Source of the DNA: Sinomicrobium soli
Lineage (GTDB): Bacteria > Bacteroidota > Bacteroidia > Flavobacteriales > Flavobacteriaceae
Assembly (NCBI RefSeq): GCF_003285545.1
Contig: NZ_QLNV01000008.1
Coordinates: 62,001 to 126,000 of the forward strand
Length of the DNA stretch: 64,000 nucleotides
Reading direction: 5' to 3'
A model generated the notes under the pieces. That model saw only the letters and a program-made list of their open reading frames with translations. It had not been told where the DNA came from and did no database searches. Both the position numbers and the translations under genes were made by a program. Of the stretch, positions 15,731 to 24,145 are shown piece by piece (within the stretch, counting starts at the first letter, position 1; every line of letters begins with the position of its first letter).

Positions 15731-18277
15731 ATGCTTCATGTAAAGAGTAAGACCCTGCTGATGTTTGCCCTGAGCGTGGTTGCCATAGCTTCAGTGGGGT
15801 TTTACTTTTATACCAGCCTGGAGTCGCTTAATACACGGGTGGAAAACAGTATTAACCCCCAGAAGAAGTCCAACTATCTGAAGAAGATAGCCCTCGACCT
15901 CAACAGGCTGAACAACCTATACCTGGTCGATTCCGTCGAACTTTCACGGGAAAAGGTCGATTCCATTATCGCTTCCGTTGAAGTTAACCTGGATTCCGTA
16001 AAGGAGGTCTCCGGAAAGTCCCGTGAGCAGGGAGATTACAGCCGCCTGGATACCATCCCGCAATTGCTGAGGGAGATTAAAAGGGAATACCTTACCCTGG
16101 AGGATATCAGGCAGAAAAGCCAGGAAAGGTTTTTAAATGATTTTGAAGATGTACTGAAAGAAGAACTCTCAACCCTTAACCTGAGTGCCCGGGATTCCAT
16201 TACCATCATCAAGCAGATCACCTCGGAGATCTATGAAAACCCCGTAGACCATTCCGGAAGATTATTGGTCAAGGACCAGCTGAGCGGGGCAGACAAGCGA
16301 AACTTTTTTCAGCGCCTGTTCGGCCGGGGCGGTAAGGATACCACGGCACGGGAAAACGGGGACCTGCCTGAACCTTTCCTTGCGGAGGAGGTGGAGGCAG
16401 ACAGGGATACCGTGGTTTCTACGGCGGTAGATACCCTGCATATGCGGCAGGAGGCGGGAGAAGCGCCGGAAATGAAGATCATCTCCATCTTCGAGAAAGT
16501 CCAGAAAAGACGGATCCGGATCCTGGATAACCTGAAACAGCGGGAAAAGCAGATATTCCGGAAAAATGCCGAAATCAATAATTTTATAGAAGGGACCCTC
16601 AATGAAATACTTTTTGAGGAACTCCGCGAGTTCAACCTGTATATCGATAACTTTTCGACAGCGTCCAGGAGATACATTTATGAGACCGGGGCGATCATCC
16701 TGGTGTTCCTGGTCATCGGTCTTATTGCCACCTATATTATTTTCAGGGATATCAATACCTCCATCTTTTACCAGAAAAAGCTCGAACTGAGTGAAAAAAG
16801 GGCCCTGAGGGAAGCCGAGGAAAAACAGAAATTCCTGTCTACCATGAGCCATGAGCTCCGTACACCCCTTACCTCCATTATAGGCTATGCCGACATGCTG
16901 GACCAGGACGATGAAAATGTACAGGCCCTGCAATCGGCCTGCGGTTATCTCTACCAGATGACCAATGAGATCCTGGACATGGCCAAGATAAAGGCGGGGA
17001 TCATAGAGATCAGGAATGAGAATTTCGACCTGCTGGAAGTATTGGGCAGGGTGAGGAATAATTTCGAACCGCTGATCATCAACCGCGGGATACAGCCCCT
17101 GTTCCTCTTTCCTTCGGCCCCGGTATACGTTATATCGGATGAATACCGCATTCAGCAGATCGTGTATAACCTGGTACACAACGCCATCAAGTACACCGAA
17201 GAAGGATATATCAAGCTGGCCCTGGAAGTTCATGAAGACCCGGAGGATACGACGGCACTTCAGGTAGATATAGTGATCGAGGATTCCGGTATCGGGATGA
17301 GTGAGGAAGAGCAGAAGACGGTATTCCAGGACTATCAGCAGGCAGGAACCCATAAAAACAAGATCAAGGGCACAGGGCTGGGGCTGGGGATCGTGAGAAG
17401 GGTGGTACGGGAAATGGGCGGTACCCTTACCGTGGAAAGCCGGGAAGGGGAAGGCAGCAGGTTTGTGACAGGCTTTGTCTTTAAAAAGGGAGCAGCAAAA
17501 ACCACTGCCGGCGAAGGAACATTTGTAATGGCTCCCGACAGCCTGAAAGGTATACGTGTCTTTGCGGTAGACGACGACCCGTTGATTACCCGTCTCTATG
17601 AAAAACTCCTGGTCCCTTACGGCGCCGGTTTTACGGCAGAGAATAACCCGGAACAGGCATTGAAACGCCTCGAAACGGAAACCTTCGACCTGGTGATCTT
17701 CGATATGAAAATGCCGGGAATGTCGGGATACGAGTTGAAACAGGAACTGGAAAACAGGGGAATAAGGCTCGCCCGTACCATTATTGCTACCGCCAACGTC
17801 ATGCTTACGGATGAAGACCGGCGGAATATGGGAAGCTTTGACAGGACCCTTTTTAAGCCGCTTCGGAAAACAAATGTATTGAAGGTTGTTTCGGAACTCC
17901 TCGACCTGGAACACCGCAGTACCGCCCTGCCTGAACGACCGGAAAAGAAAGAGAGAAAATACGACCTGGGCGATCTTAAGGAGTACACCGGCGATGACGA
18001 GGAAGCCCTGAGGGACATGCTGGGATTCCTGGTAAGCGAGAACAACAAGGAGTTGGAAATTTACAGGGAAGCCCTTGACGAAGAGGATTACGAGGCCCTG
18101 GCCCATACCATTCACAAACTGGCATCCAGGTTCGCACAGGTACGGGTAACGCCGCCCTTTGCCACCAAGGCCCTGGAACTGAACCTCAGGGACAGGAAGA
18201 AAGCGGCCCTGCGACAGGCGGGAGACCTGTACCGTTTCTGGAAGCAGTGCAACGAGGAACTGGGAGAGGCATGTTGA
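15731..18277 (+). CDS. Hybrid histidine kinase with receiver and Hpt domains
   Basis: This 848-residue membrane sensor kinase has an N-terminal helix (about 10-29), a long helical, mostly charged periplasmic sensor region (30-310), a second membrane helix (about 317-338), HisKA with His374 in STMSHELRTPLTSIIGY, and a HATPase domain (N box YNLVHNAIKYTEEG, G1 EDSGIGM, G2 GTGLGLGIV). A receiver domain with Asp658 (VIFDMKMPGMSGYE) and a C-terminal Hpt domain with likely phospho-His795 (IHKLASRF) follow. This is a full multi-step phosphorelay in one chain. The signal is unknown. Its output may pass to the single-domain regulator just upstream, since no DNA-binding partner lies next to it. Confidence 0.92.
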   Translation: MLHVKSKTLLMFALSVVAIASVGFYFYTSLESLNTRVENSINPQKKSNYLKKIALDLNRLNNLYLVDSVELSREKVDSIIASVEVNLDSVKEVSGKSREQGDYSRLDTIPQLLREIKREYLTLEDIRQKSQERFLNDFEDVLKEELSTLNLSARDSITIIKQITSEIYENPVDHSGRLLVKDQLSGADKRNFFQRLFGRGGKDTTARENGDLPEPFLAEEVEADRDTVVSTAVDTLHMRQEAGEAPEMKIISIFEKVQKRRIRILDNLKQREKQIFRKNAEINNFIEGTLNEILFEELREFNLYIDNFSTASRRYIYETGAIILVFLVIGLIATYIIFRDINTSIFYQKKLELSEKRALREAEEKQKFLSTMSHELRTPLTSIIGYADMLDQDDENVQALQSACGYLYQMTNEILDMAKIKAGIIEIRNENFDLLEVLGRVRNNFEPLIINRGIQPLFLFPSAPVYVISDEYRIQQIVYNLVHNAIKYTEEGYIKLALEVHEDPEDTTALQVDIVIEDSGIGMSEEEQKTVFQDYQQAGTHKNKIKGTGLGLGIVRRVVREMGGTLTVESREGEGSRFVTGFVFKKGAAKTTAGEGTFVMAPDSLKGIRVFAVDDDPLITRLYEKLLVPYGAGFTAENNPEQALKRLETETFDLVIFDMKMPGMSGYELKQELENRGIRLARTIIATANVMLTDEDRRNMGSFDRTLFKPLRKTNVLKVVSELLDLEHRSTALPERPEKKERKYDLGDLKEYTGDDEEALRDMLGFLVSENNKELEIYREALDEEDYEALAHTIHKLASRFAQVRVTPPFATKALELNLRDRKKAALRQAGDLYRFWKQCNEELGEAC

Positions 18278-18335
18278 GACAGGAGACTGGTGTACGGCCT
18301 GTTACGGGCTGGTAAATAATACCCGTTTTTAACGG

Positions 18336-18372
18336 AAAAAGCTGCTTCATTCGGGGCAGCTTTTCGTTTTTA
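18336..18372 (+). terminator. Rho-independent terminator after the hybrid kinase
   Basis: AAAAGCTGC (18337-18345) pairs with GCAGCTTTT (18356-18364) and the 3' side runs into TCGTTTTTAT. It ends the ATP-grasp/regulator/kinase unit. Confidence 0.8.
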
Positions 18373-18491
18373 TAGTGTGAATTCCATATTCTGAACGAGC
18401 TAAAATCACATATTTACCATGTATTTAATGTTAAAATTATCAAATACGCAATTTTTTTTACCCCCGGTCTTGTGTATTTAAAAATAATCAC

Positions 18492-18499
18492 TACTTTTG
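18492..18499 (+). promoter_or_regulatory. -7 promoter element of the GntR gene
   Basis: TACTTTTG matches TAnnTTTG. A TTG lies 19 bp upstream, in the -33 position (about 18470-18472). The element overlaps the first of three GntR operator-like sites, which suggests autorepression. Confidence 0.65.
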
Positions 18500-18533
18500 G
18501 TTAACCAATCTGGTCAACCAGTTTGGTCAACCA
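18498..18533. promoter_or_regulatory. Three tandem GntR/FadR-type operators
   Basis: TGGTTAACCA (18498-18507), TGGTCAACCA (18511-18520) and TGGTCAACCA (18524-18533) are palindromes with centres exactly 13 bp apart. The TGGT-N2-ACCA form fits FadR-subfamily GntR binding sites. They lie from the -7 element to just before the GntR start codon, the usual place for autoregulation. Confidence 0.75.
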
Positions 18534-18549
18534 AATTACCAAATGGGAT

Positions 18550-19263
18550 ATGCTGGATCTAAAAAAGGAAAATTTCACGGAAGTTCAGGAAGAGTTTCAG
18601 ACCGATGAGGAACTTATTATCAACAAGATAAAAGAGCTTATCACCTCCCGGCAGCTGGAGTCCGGAGACCGTTTGCCTTCGGAACGGAAGTTGTCGGAGA
18701 AGTTCAATGTAAGCCGGGGGCAGGTGCGTTCGGCCATACAGAAGCTGGAGTTTTACGGCCTGCTGAAAACCCTGCCCAAAAGCGGCACTGTGGTTTCCAA
18801 CCTCGGGGTTACGGCATTGAACGGGATGATGCGGGATATCCTGAAGTTGCAGCGGCCGGATTTCAAGTCGCTGGTAGAAACGAGAATAATGCTCGAAAAA
18901 AACGCCGTATGGCTCGCGGCGCAGCGCCGGAGTGAGGACGACCTGCAACATATCGAAGAGGCCCTGAAAGCCTTTGAGAACAAGCTTCTCACCGGTGAGA
19001 GTGCCGTTGAGGAAGATATGATGTTTCACCTGAAACTCGTAGAGGCCGGCAATAACAGTGTCATGCATTCCCTGGTACTGATCATCGTGCCGGAGATCAT
19101 CACTTACTTTATGAAGAATAAAATATGTAGCCATGTAGAAGCCAGAAAACTGATCAAGGAACACCAGGATATTTTTGATGCCATCAGGGAAAAAGATCCG
19201 GAAAAGGCGGAGAAGGCCATAGATGCCCATTTCACCGATCTGAAGCGTTACTGCTACAGTTGA
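18550..19263 (+). CDS. FadR-subfamily GntR transcription regulator
   Basis: This 237-residue DNA-binding regulator has an N-terminal winged helix (about 25-90) with the GntR signature SGDRLPSERKLSEKFNVSRGQVRSAIQKLEFYGLL. A C-terminal all-helical FCD ligand domain follows, starting SLVETRIMLEKNAVWLAA and containing the metal-ligand pattern DMMFHLKLVEAGNNS, KEHQDIFDAI and AIDAHFTDL. FCD regulators sense small organic acids. Next to an alginate utilization operon it likely senses an alginate breakdown product such as KDG, like the GntR regulator AusR of Zobellia. ATG 18550 was chosen because the upstream TTG at 18523 lies within an operator repeat. Confidence 0.9.
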   Translation: MLDLKKENFTEVQEEFQTDEELIINKIKELITSRQLESGDRLPSERKLSEKFNVSRGQVRSAIQKLEFYGLLKTLPKSGTVVSNLGVTALNGMMRDILKLQRPDFKSLVETRIMLEKNAVWLAAQRRSEDDLQHIEEALKAFENKLLTGESAVEEDMMFHLKLVEAGNNSVMHSLVLIIVPEIITYFMKNKICSHVEARKLIKEHQDIFDAIREKDPEKAEKAIDAHFTDLKRYCYS

Positions 19264-19285
19264 GCAGGTAATACCAGTTATAAAA

Positions 19286-19318
19286 TAAAAAGGATGAGCT
19301 GCCTACTCACCCTTTTTA
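19286..19318 (+). terminator. Terminator after the GntR gene
   Basis: AAAAAGGATGAG (19287-19298) pairs with CTCACCCTTTTT (about 19306-19317), with one mismatch-like position, and separates the regulator from the SusC gene. The symmetric A and T runs would let it work in either direction. Confidence 0.75.
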
Positions 19319-19496
19319 AACAAAAACTTCTTGTCGTCAGAAGTCTGATAATAGTGCTGATATCAAGTACTACTACGTATTGCAAAATTAAGGAAAAGAT
19401 TATTGTAACAAAATAATCGGCTTCATAATTATGGATTTGCAGTGGTAGCGGTACCTGGTATATGGCCGGACAAAACCATTCAAAACCAAACTAATT

Positions 19497-22400
19497 ATGA
19501 AAGCCAGATTGTGTATACTCTTCTTCTCACTGGGTATAATGTCCCTGTACGCCCAGGATTCCTATACGCTTACCGGGAAAGTCATCTCCGCAGCAGACCA
19601 GTTGCCTGTTATAGGTGCCAATATCGTGGTGGTCAATGCCTCGAGGGGAACTACGTCCGATTTCGACGGTAATTTTTCCGTTGAGGTTTCCGGGAATGAT
19701 GTGATCAGTATTTCTTATGTGGGATACATTACCGAAACCATTATCATCGCGAACCAGAACAATATTACGGTTAGCCTCAGGGAAGACACCGAACAGCTGG
19801 ATGAGGTGGTCGTGATCGCCTACGGTACGCAGAGGAAATCCAGCCTTACCGGTTCCGTAGCCAGCCTGGAGAACAAGAATCTCGACGAACTGCCGTACAG
19901 CAGGGTAGACCAGTCCCTCCAGGGAAAGATAGCAGGGGTACAGGTTCAGAATATCTCTTCTGAAGTGGGTACGGCCCCGCAGATCAATATCCGGGGGCTG
20001 AGCTCTATAAGCGCCAATACATCCCCGCTTGTCGTGGTAGACGGTTTTCCCATAGCAGATGCCCTGGAGTTCATCAACCCGAGCACCATAAAATCCATTG
20101 AGGTACTGAAAGATGCAAGCTCTACGGCCATGTACGGTTCCAGGGGCGCCAACGGGGTGATCCTCATCACTACCAAGAACGGTAGCCTTCAGCCGAAATA
20201 TGTTTTTAAAACCTTTACCGGGTTTAAAAACGCCTATAAGCAAATAGACGTTCTGGACGGTTATGAGTATACCGATATGCTGCTGAGGGAACGCCAGATG
20301 GTGGAAGACTATGAGGCCATGCAGAACGGGACCACACCGGCTGTACTGGCACATTCCGACAGGGAAATGGCACAGCGGATCGTTGCCGATAATACCGGGG
20401 GCACCGACTGGGCCGATGAATCACAGCGGGGCGTGGCCCATATCAAAAACTACCAGTTCGATGTATCCGGGGGGAACAGCAATACCCGTTACTATATATC
20501 TTCTCAATGGATTGAGGATGAAGGGCTTTTAAGGGATAATTTCAACAACAGGCTGAATCTCCAGGGCAGGCTTACGACCAGGCTTACGGAAGACCTTGAA
20601 ATAGGGTTTAATTTCCGGCCGTCCTATTCGAGAACACGGCGTTCCACGGTGCCCTTTTCCGATTTTTCCAGGGCATTGCAGTGGGGCCCCGTAAGGCATA
20701 ACGAATATACGGCCGCGCTTACCGGGCAACCCCTGGGGACTTATGCCCATCCGAGGCACTTTAACAATACGAGCTATTCGTATACCGATGCCGACGGCAA
20801 TGAAAGGACATTTACCGTTCCTTCCCTGTGGGGGTCCAGCAATAACAACCCCATAGCCCGTATGGAAAACGAAGAACGTATGCAGTACGACTACCGCGTG
20901 GTGACCGATGGCTTTGCCAACTGGGATATCACCGATAACCTCCGCTACCGGGGGTCGGTAGGAGCGTATTTTCAGTTCCGTGATTACGAACGGTTCCGCA
21001 GGTCGATTGCCGACCGTACCGGGCAGTCCCTGGGTATTAATACCACTTATATGCGAAACCGGATCATTACCGAACACACACTGAACTACAGAAAGAAGTT
21101 TAAAAATCACCGGCTGGATGCCCTGGTCGGGACTACCTACGAATATACCGGGATAAAGAGGACCGCGATCAGCGGAACACAATTCCCTACCGACCTGATC
21201 GAGACCATCAATGCGGCTACGGTGATCGATGCCGACGATACCTATACCAGCAAGGAAGAGATCTCCCTGGTTTCGTTCCTGGCAAGGGTAAATTACGAAT
21301 ACAAGGGAAAATACCTGGCCTCGGTAGCTGCCCGGTACGACGGTTCGTCCCTTTTCGGACCTGAGAACAAATACGGTTTTTTTCCTTCGGCTTCCCTGGG
21401 ATGGAATATACACAAGGAAAAATTCTGGGAAGACCATATCGGGTTTATTGACGAATTTAAGGTGAGGAGCAGTTTCGGAATGGCGGGGAACAACAATATA
21501 GAGAACTATGCTTTTGCCAACTTGCTGTACCCTTCCAATTATTCCCTGGGCGGCGGTGGAGGTACGGTGACTTCCGGACTGGGAGAAACCTATCCTACGC
21601 TGGGAAACAGGGCGATAAGCTGGGAGCAGACCTACCAGTATGACACCGGGGTCGATATCAGTCTTTTTGACAATAAACTGTCGTTTACCGGGGATTATTA
21701 CTATTCCATAACCGACAAGCTTCTCCTGCAACAGAATGTGTCTTTTATTACCGGACGTGACAATTACTGGAATAATGTGGGAAAAATACAGAATCAGGGT
21801 GTGGAACTTGCACTGTCGGCCAACCTGGCTTCCGACCACTTTTCCTGGAACGGGAATATCAATTTCTCGGCCAACCGGAACAAACTGATCTCCCTGGGCG
21901 GGGAAGAGCAGTTTATCAACCAGGGAGAACGCAACGAGCAATATATTTCCCGTGTGGGGGAAGAAGCCATACAGTTTTACGGGTATAAAATGGTGGGGAT
22001 ATGGCAGAATGCCGAAGAGTTGAATACCTTCCCGGGTTCGTCGGAAGATGCCGTAGGAGGGATACGGGTAGCCGATATCAACGGGGACGGTATCATAACG
22101 GCCGACGACAGGACAACACTCGGGAGCCCTTTCCCCGATTTTACGTGGGGCTTCAGCAATACCTTTACTTTCAAGGGCTTCGATCTGTATTTCCTGCTCC
22201 AGGGATCGCACGGTGCCGAAGTTTTCTACGGAGACGGGTATTATACCGAACCCAGGTACCTGCACAGGAACTTTGTGGACGGACGCTGGTTCAACGAAAA
22301 CTTCCCGGCTACGCGGCCGCGGGAAAAGCTGGGACGCGACTGGGTGTTTACCGATTACCTGGTGCAGGACGCTTCTTATGTATCCCTCCGCGAGGTGATC

Positions 22401-22631
22401 CTGGGATACTCCCTGCCACAGTCGCTGGTGAGCAGGATACGGCTGGACAAGGTCAGGTTCTTTGTATCCGGACAGAACCTGTTATACCTCATGGCCGATG
22501 ATTTCTTCGGGATCAACCCTGAAGCCATTTCCACCAGCGGGGTATACAATTCACCCCTGATTTCGGGTTACCAGCGCGGGGCATATCCCATACAACGCCA
22601 GATAACTCTCGGACTGGATATTAACTTTTAA
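19497..22631 (+). CDS. susC: SusC-type TonB-dependent outer-membrane transporter
   Basis: This 1044-residue protein has a signal peptide (cleaved near YAQD, residue 19-20), a carboxypeptidase-regulatory-like beta-sandwich (about 24-95, YTLTGKVISAADQLPVIGANIVV), and a plug domain beginning LDEVVVIAYGTQRKSSLTGSV with IRGLSSISANTSPLVVVDGFPI. A long beta-barrel follows, ending in an aromatic-rich QRQITLGLDINF. SusC proteins pull glycan fragments across the outer membrane using TonB energy, with SusD as the lid. The SusD gene follows after 10 bp. The neighbouring PL6, PL7 and PL17 lyases make alginate oligosaccharides the expected cargo. It is probably the first gene of the operon. Confidence 0.95.
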   Translation: MKARLCILFFSLGIMSLYAQDSYTLTGKVISAADQLPVIGANIVVVNASRGTTSDFDGNFSVEVSGNDVISISYVGYITETIIIANQNNITVSLREDTEQLDEVVVIAYGTQRKSSLTGSVASLENKNLDELPYSRVDQSLQGKIAGVQVQNISSEVGTAPQINIRGLSSISANTSPLVVVDGFPIADALEFINPSTIKSIEVLKDASSTAMYGSRGANGVILITTKNGSLQPKYVFKTFTGFKNAYKQIDVLDGYEYTDMLLRERQMVEDYEAMQNGTTPAVLAHSDREMAQRIVADNTGGTDWADESQRGVAHIKNYQFDVSGGNSNTRYYISSQWIEDEGLLRDNFNNRLNLQGRLTTRLTEDLEIGFNFRPSYSRTRRSTVPFSDFSRALQWGPVRHNEYTAALTGQPLGTYAHPRHFNNTSYSYTDADGNERTFTVPSLWGSSNNNPIARMENEERMQYDYRVVTDGFANWDITDNLRYRGSVGAYFQFRDYERFRRSIADRTGQSLGINTTYMRNRIITEHTLNYRKKFKNHRLDALVGTTYEYTGIKRTAISGTQFPTDLIETINAATVIDADDTYTSKEEISLVSFLARVNYEYKGKYLASVAARYDGSSLFGPENKYGFFPSASLGWNIHKEKFWEDHIGFIDEFKVRSSFGMAGNNNIENYAFANLLYPSNYSLGGGGGTVTSGLGETYPTLGNRAISWEQTYQYDTGVDISLFDNKLSFTGDYYYSITDKLLLQQNVSFITGRDNYWNNVGKIQNQGVELALSANLASDHFSWNGNINFSANRNKLISLGGEEQFINQGERNEQYISRVGEEAIQFYGYKMVGIWQNAEELNTFPGSSEDAVGGIRVADINGDGIITADDRTTLGSPFPDFTWGFSNTFTFKGFDLYFLLQGSHGAEVFYGDGYYTEPRYLHRNFVDGRWFNENFPATRPREKLGRDWVFTDYLVQDASYVSLREVILGYSLPQSLVSRIRLDKVRFFVSGQNLLYLMADDFFGINPEAISTSGVYNSPLISGYQRGAYPIQRQITLGLDINF

Positions 22632-22641
22632 AAGAAGGGAC

Positions 22642-24144
22642 ATGAAAAGAATACATACCTATACCTATACCGGAACACTGATCCTGACAAGTCTCACCCT
22701 GATCTTCAGCCTGGTTTCCTGCGATAAGGAGCTGGACCTGCAGCCGGTCTCGGAAATCAGTGCCGACGAGTTTTACAACAATGCCGAAGAAATCAACCTG
22801 GCCGTAATGGGCATATACAACGGGATGTACGATGTGCTGGACAGGGAGTGGATACTTACCGAACTCCGGTCCGACAATACCTATATGAGTCCGCGTAACA
22901 GCGAGACGGCCAATGTGCCCTTCCGCCAGGTCGACCGTTTTGTACTGACTTCGCAGAACATTCATGTCGAAGATTACTGGAGGGCCTGTTACAGGGTTAT
23001 CTCGCTGGCCAATAACGTGATCGCCCAGATAGAAGTGGTAGACGATCCTGACCTGGCCGGCAGGTATGAGGGGGAAGCCCGTTTTTTACGTGCCCATATG
23101 TACTTCAACCTGGTACGGCTCTGGGGCGGGGTGTTTATTGTAGATCGTCCTGTCTCGGGGGCCGAAGCCAGGACCATGGACAGGAGTACGACAGAAGAGG
23201 TCTATGATTTTCTTCTGGAAGACCTGGAATTTGCCGTGGAGCACCTGCCCGGTACCGTCGGTGGTTCAGACCTGGGGAGGCTCACCCGCTGGGCGGCAAA
23301 GGCCGAACTCGGCAAGGCCCTCCTCACGCGGGGAAGTACCGAAGATATAAACCGGGCCGTGAGCGAACTGTCGGATGTGGTACACGACAGCCCTTTCGGG
23401 TATCTCGACGATTATGCCCGCGTTTTTGACATTGACAACGAATACAACAGCGAGATCCTGTATGCCGTGAGATACCAGACGGGCAGTGTGGGGCTGGGAG
23501 CGCCGTTTGCCAATTACTTTGCTCCCATGCAAAGCGATGACTTTGTAGTTCGGGGAAACGGCGACGAGCTCAACGTACCGGCCACAAGCCTGTCGCAGGC
23601 CTATGAAGCCGGTGATGAACGCAAGGCCGTGTCTATGGCAGATACCTGGATCGGTTATAACGATATCGTCAACGAGAGCAGGCATATTACCAAGTACAAT
23701 TCAGACTTTGCCACCGTAGACGACGCCGGGAACGACTGGCCCGTGATCCGCTTTACCGATGCCATGCTCCTGCTGGCAGAGGCCATCAATGAGCTCAGCG
23801 GACCGACCACAGAGGCCATAGCACTGCTCAACAAGGTACATCAGCGTGCGGGACTGACCGCTTATGACCACCAGGAAGTGGGGAGTTATTTCGATTTTAA
23901 ACTCGCCCTTGAGAAAGAGCGGAAACTGGAATTTGCTTTCGAAAATCAACGGTGGTTCGATCTCGTACGTACGGGAAGAGCCATGACCGTGATGAATACC
24001 CATTTTGCTGCCGAAGACCAGTACAACGATCCGAACCGGCCGCAGTTCAATACCGATCCCATTGAGGAATACCAGTTGTTACTGCCCATCCCGCAATACG
24101 AAATAGACCTGAACCCCGGCATAGCCCAAAATATAGGATACTGA
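22642..24144 (+). CDS. susD: SusD/RagB family glycan-binding lipoprotein
   Basis: This 500-residue outer-membrane lipoprotein has a signal ending LVSC (lipidated Cys27), then the SusD fold with tetratricopeptide-like helices (SADEFYNNAEEINLAVMGIYNGMY) and RFLRAHMYFNLVRLWGGVFIVDRPV. The C-terminal family signature is LALEKERKLEFAFENQRWFDLVRTGRA, ending in LLPIPQYEIDLNPGIAQNIGY. SusD covers the SusC pore and holds the glycan. It sits 10 bp after susC and 1 bp before the PL6 lyase gene, so the three are surely co-transcribed. Confidence 0.95.
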   Translation: MKRIHTYTYTGTLILTSLTLIFSLVSCDKELDLQPVSEISADEFYNNAEEINLAVMGIYNGMYDVLDREWILTELRSDNTYMSPRNSETANVPFRQVDRFVLTSQNIHVEDYWRACYRVISLANNVIAQIEVVDDPDLAGRYEGEARFLRAHMYFNLVRLWGGVFIVDRPVSGAEARTMDRSTTEEVYDFLLEDLEFAVEHLPGTVGGSDLGRLTRWAAKAELGKALLTRGSTEDINRAVSELSDVVHDSPFGYLDDYARVFDIDNEYNSEILYAVRYQTGSVGLGAPFANYFAPMQSDDFVVRGNGDELNVPATSLSQAYEAGDERKAVSMADTWIGYNDIVNESRHITKYNSDFATVDDAGNDWPVIRFTDAMLLLAEAINELSGPTTEAIALLNKVHQRAGLTAYDHQEVGSYFDFKLALEKERKLEFAFENQRWFDLVRTGRAMTVMNTHFAAEDQYNDPNRPQFNTDPIEEYQLLLPIPQYEIDLNPGIAQNIGY

Positions 24145-24145
24145 T

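Noticed and set aside
16262-18115. Long minus-strand frame opposite the hybrid kinase
   Set aside because: It is antisense to a protein with complete kinase, receiver and Hpt motifs. Its own sequence has no domain.
20529-22265. Long minus-strand frame opposite susC
   Set aside because: Shadow of the susC codon use, with no signal, domain or promoter.
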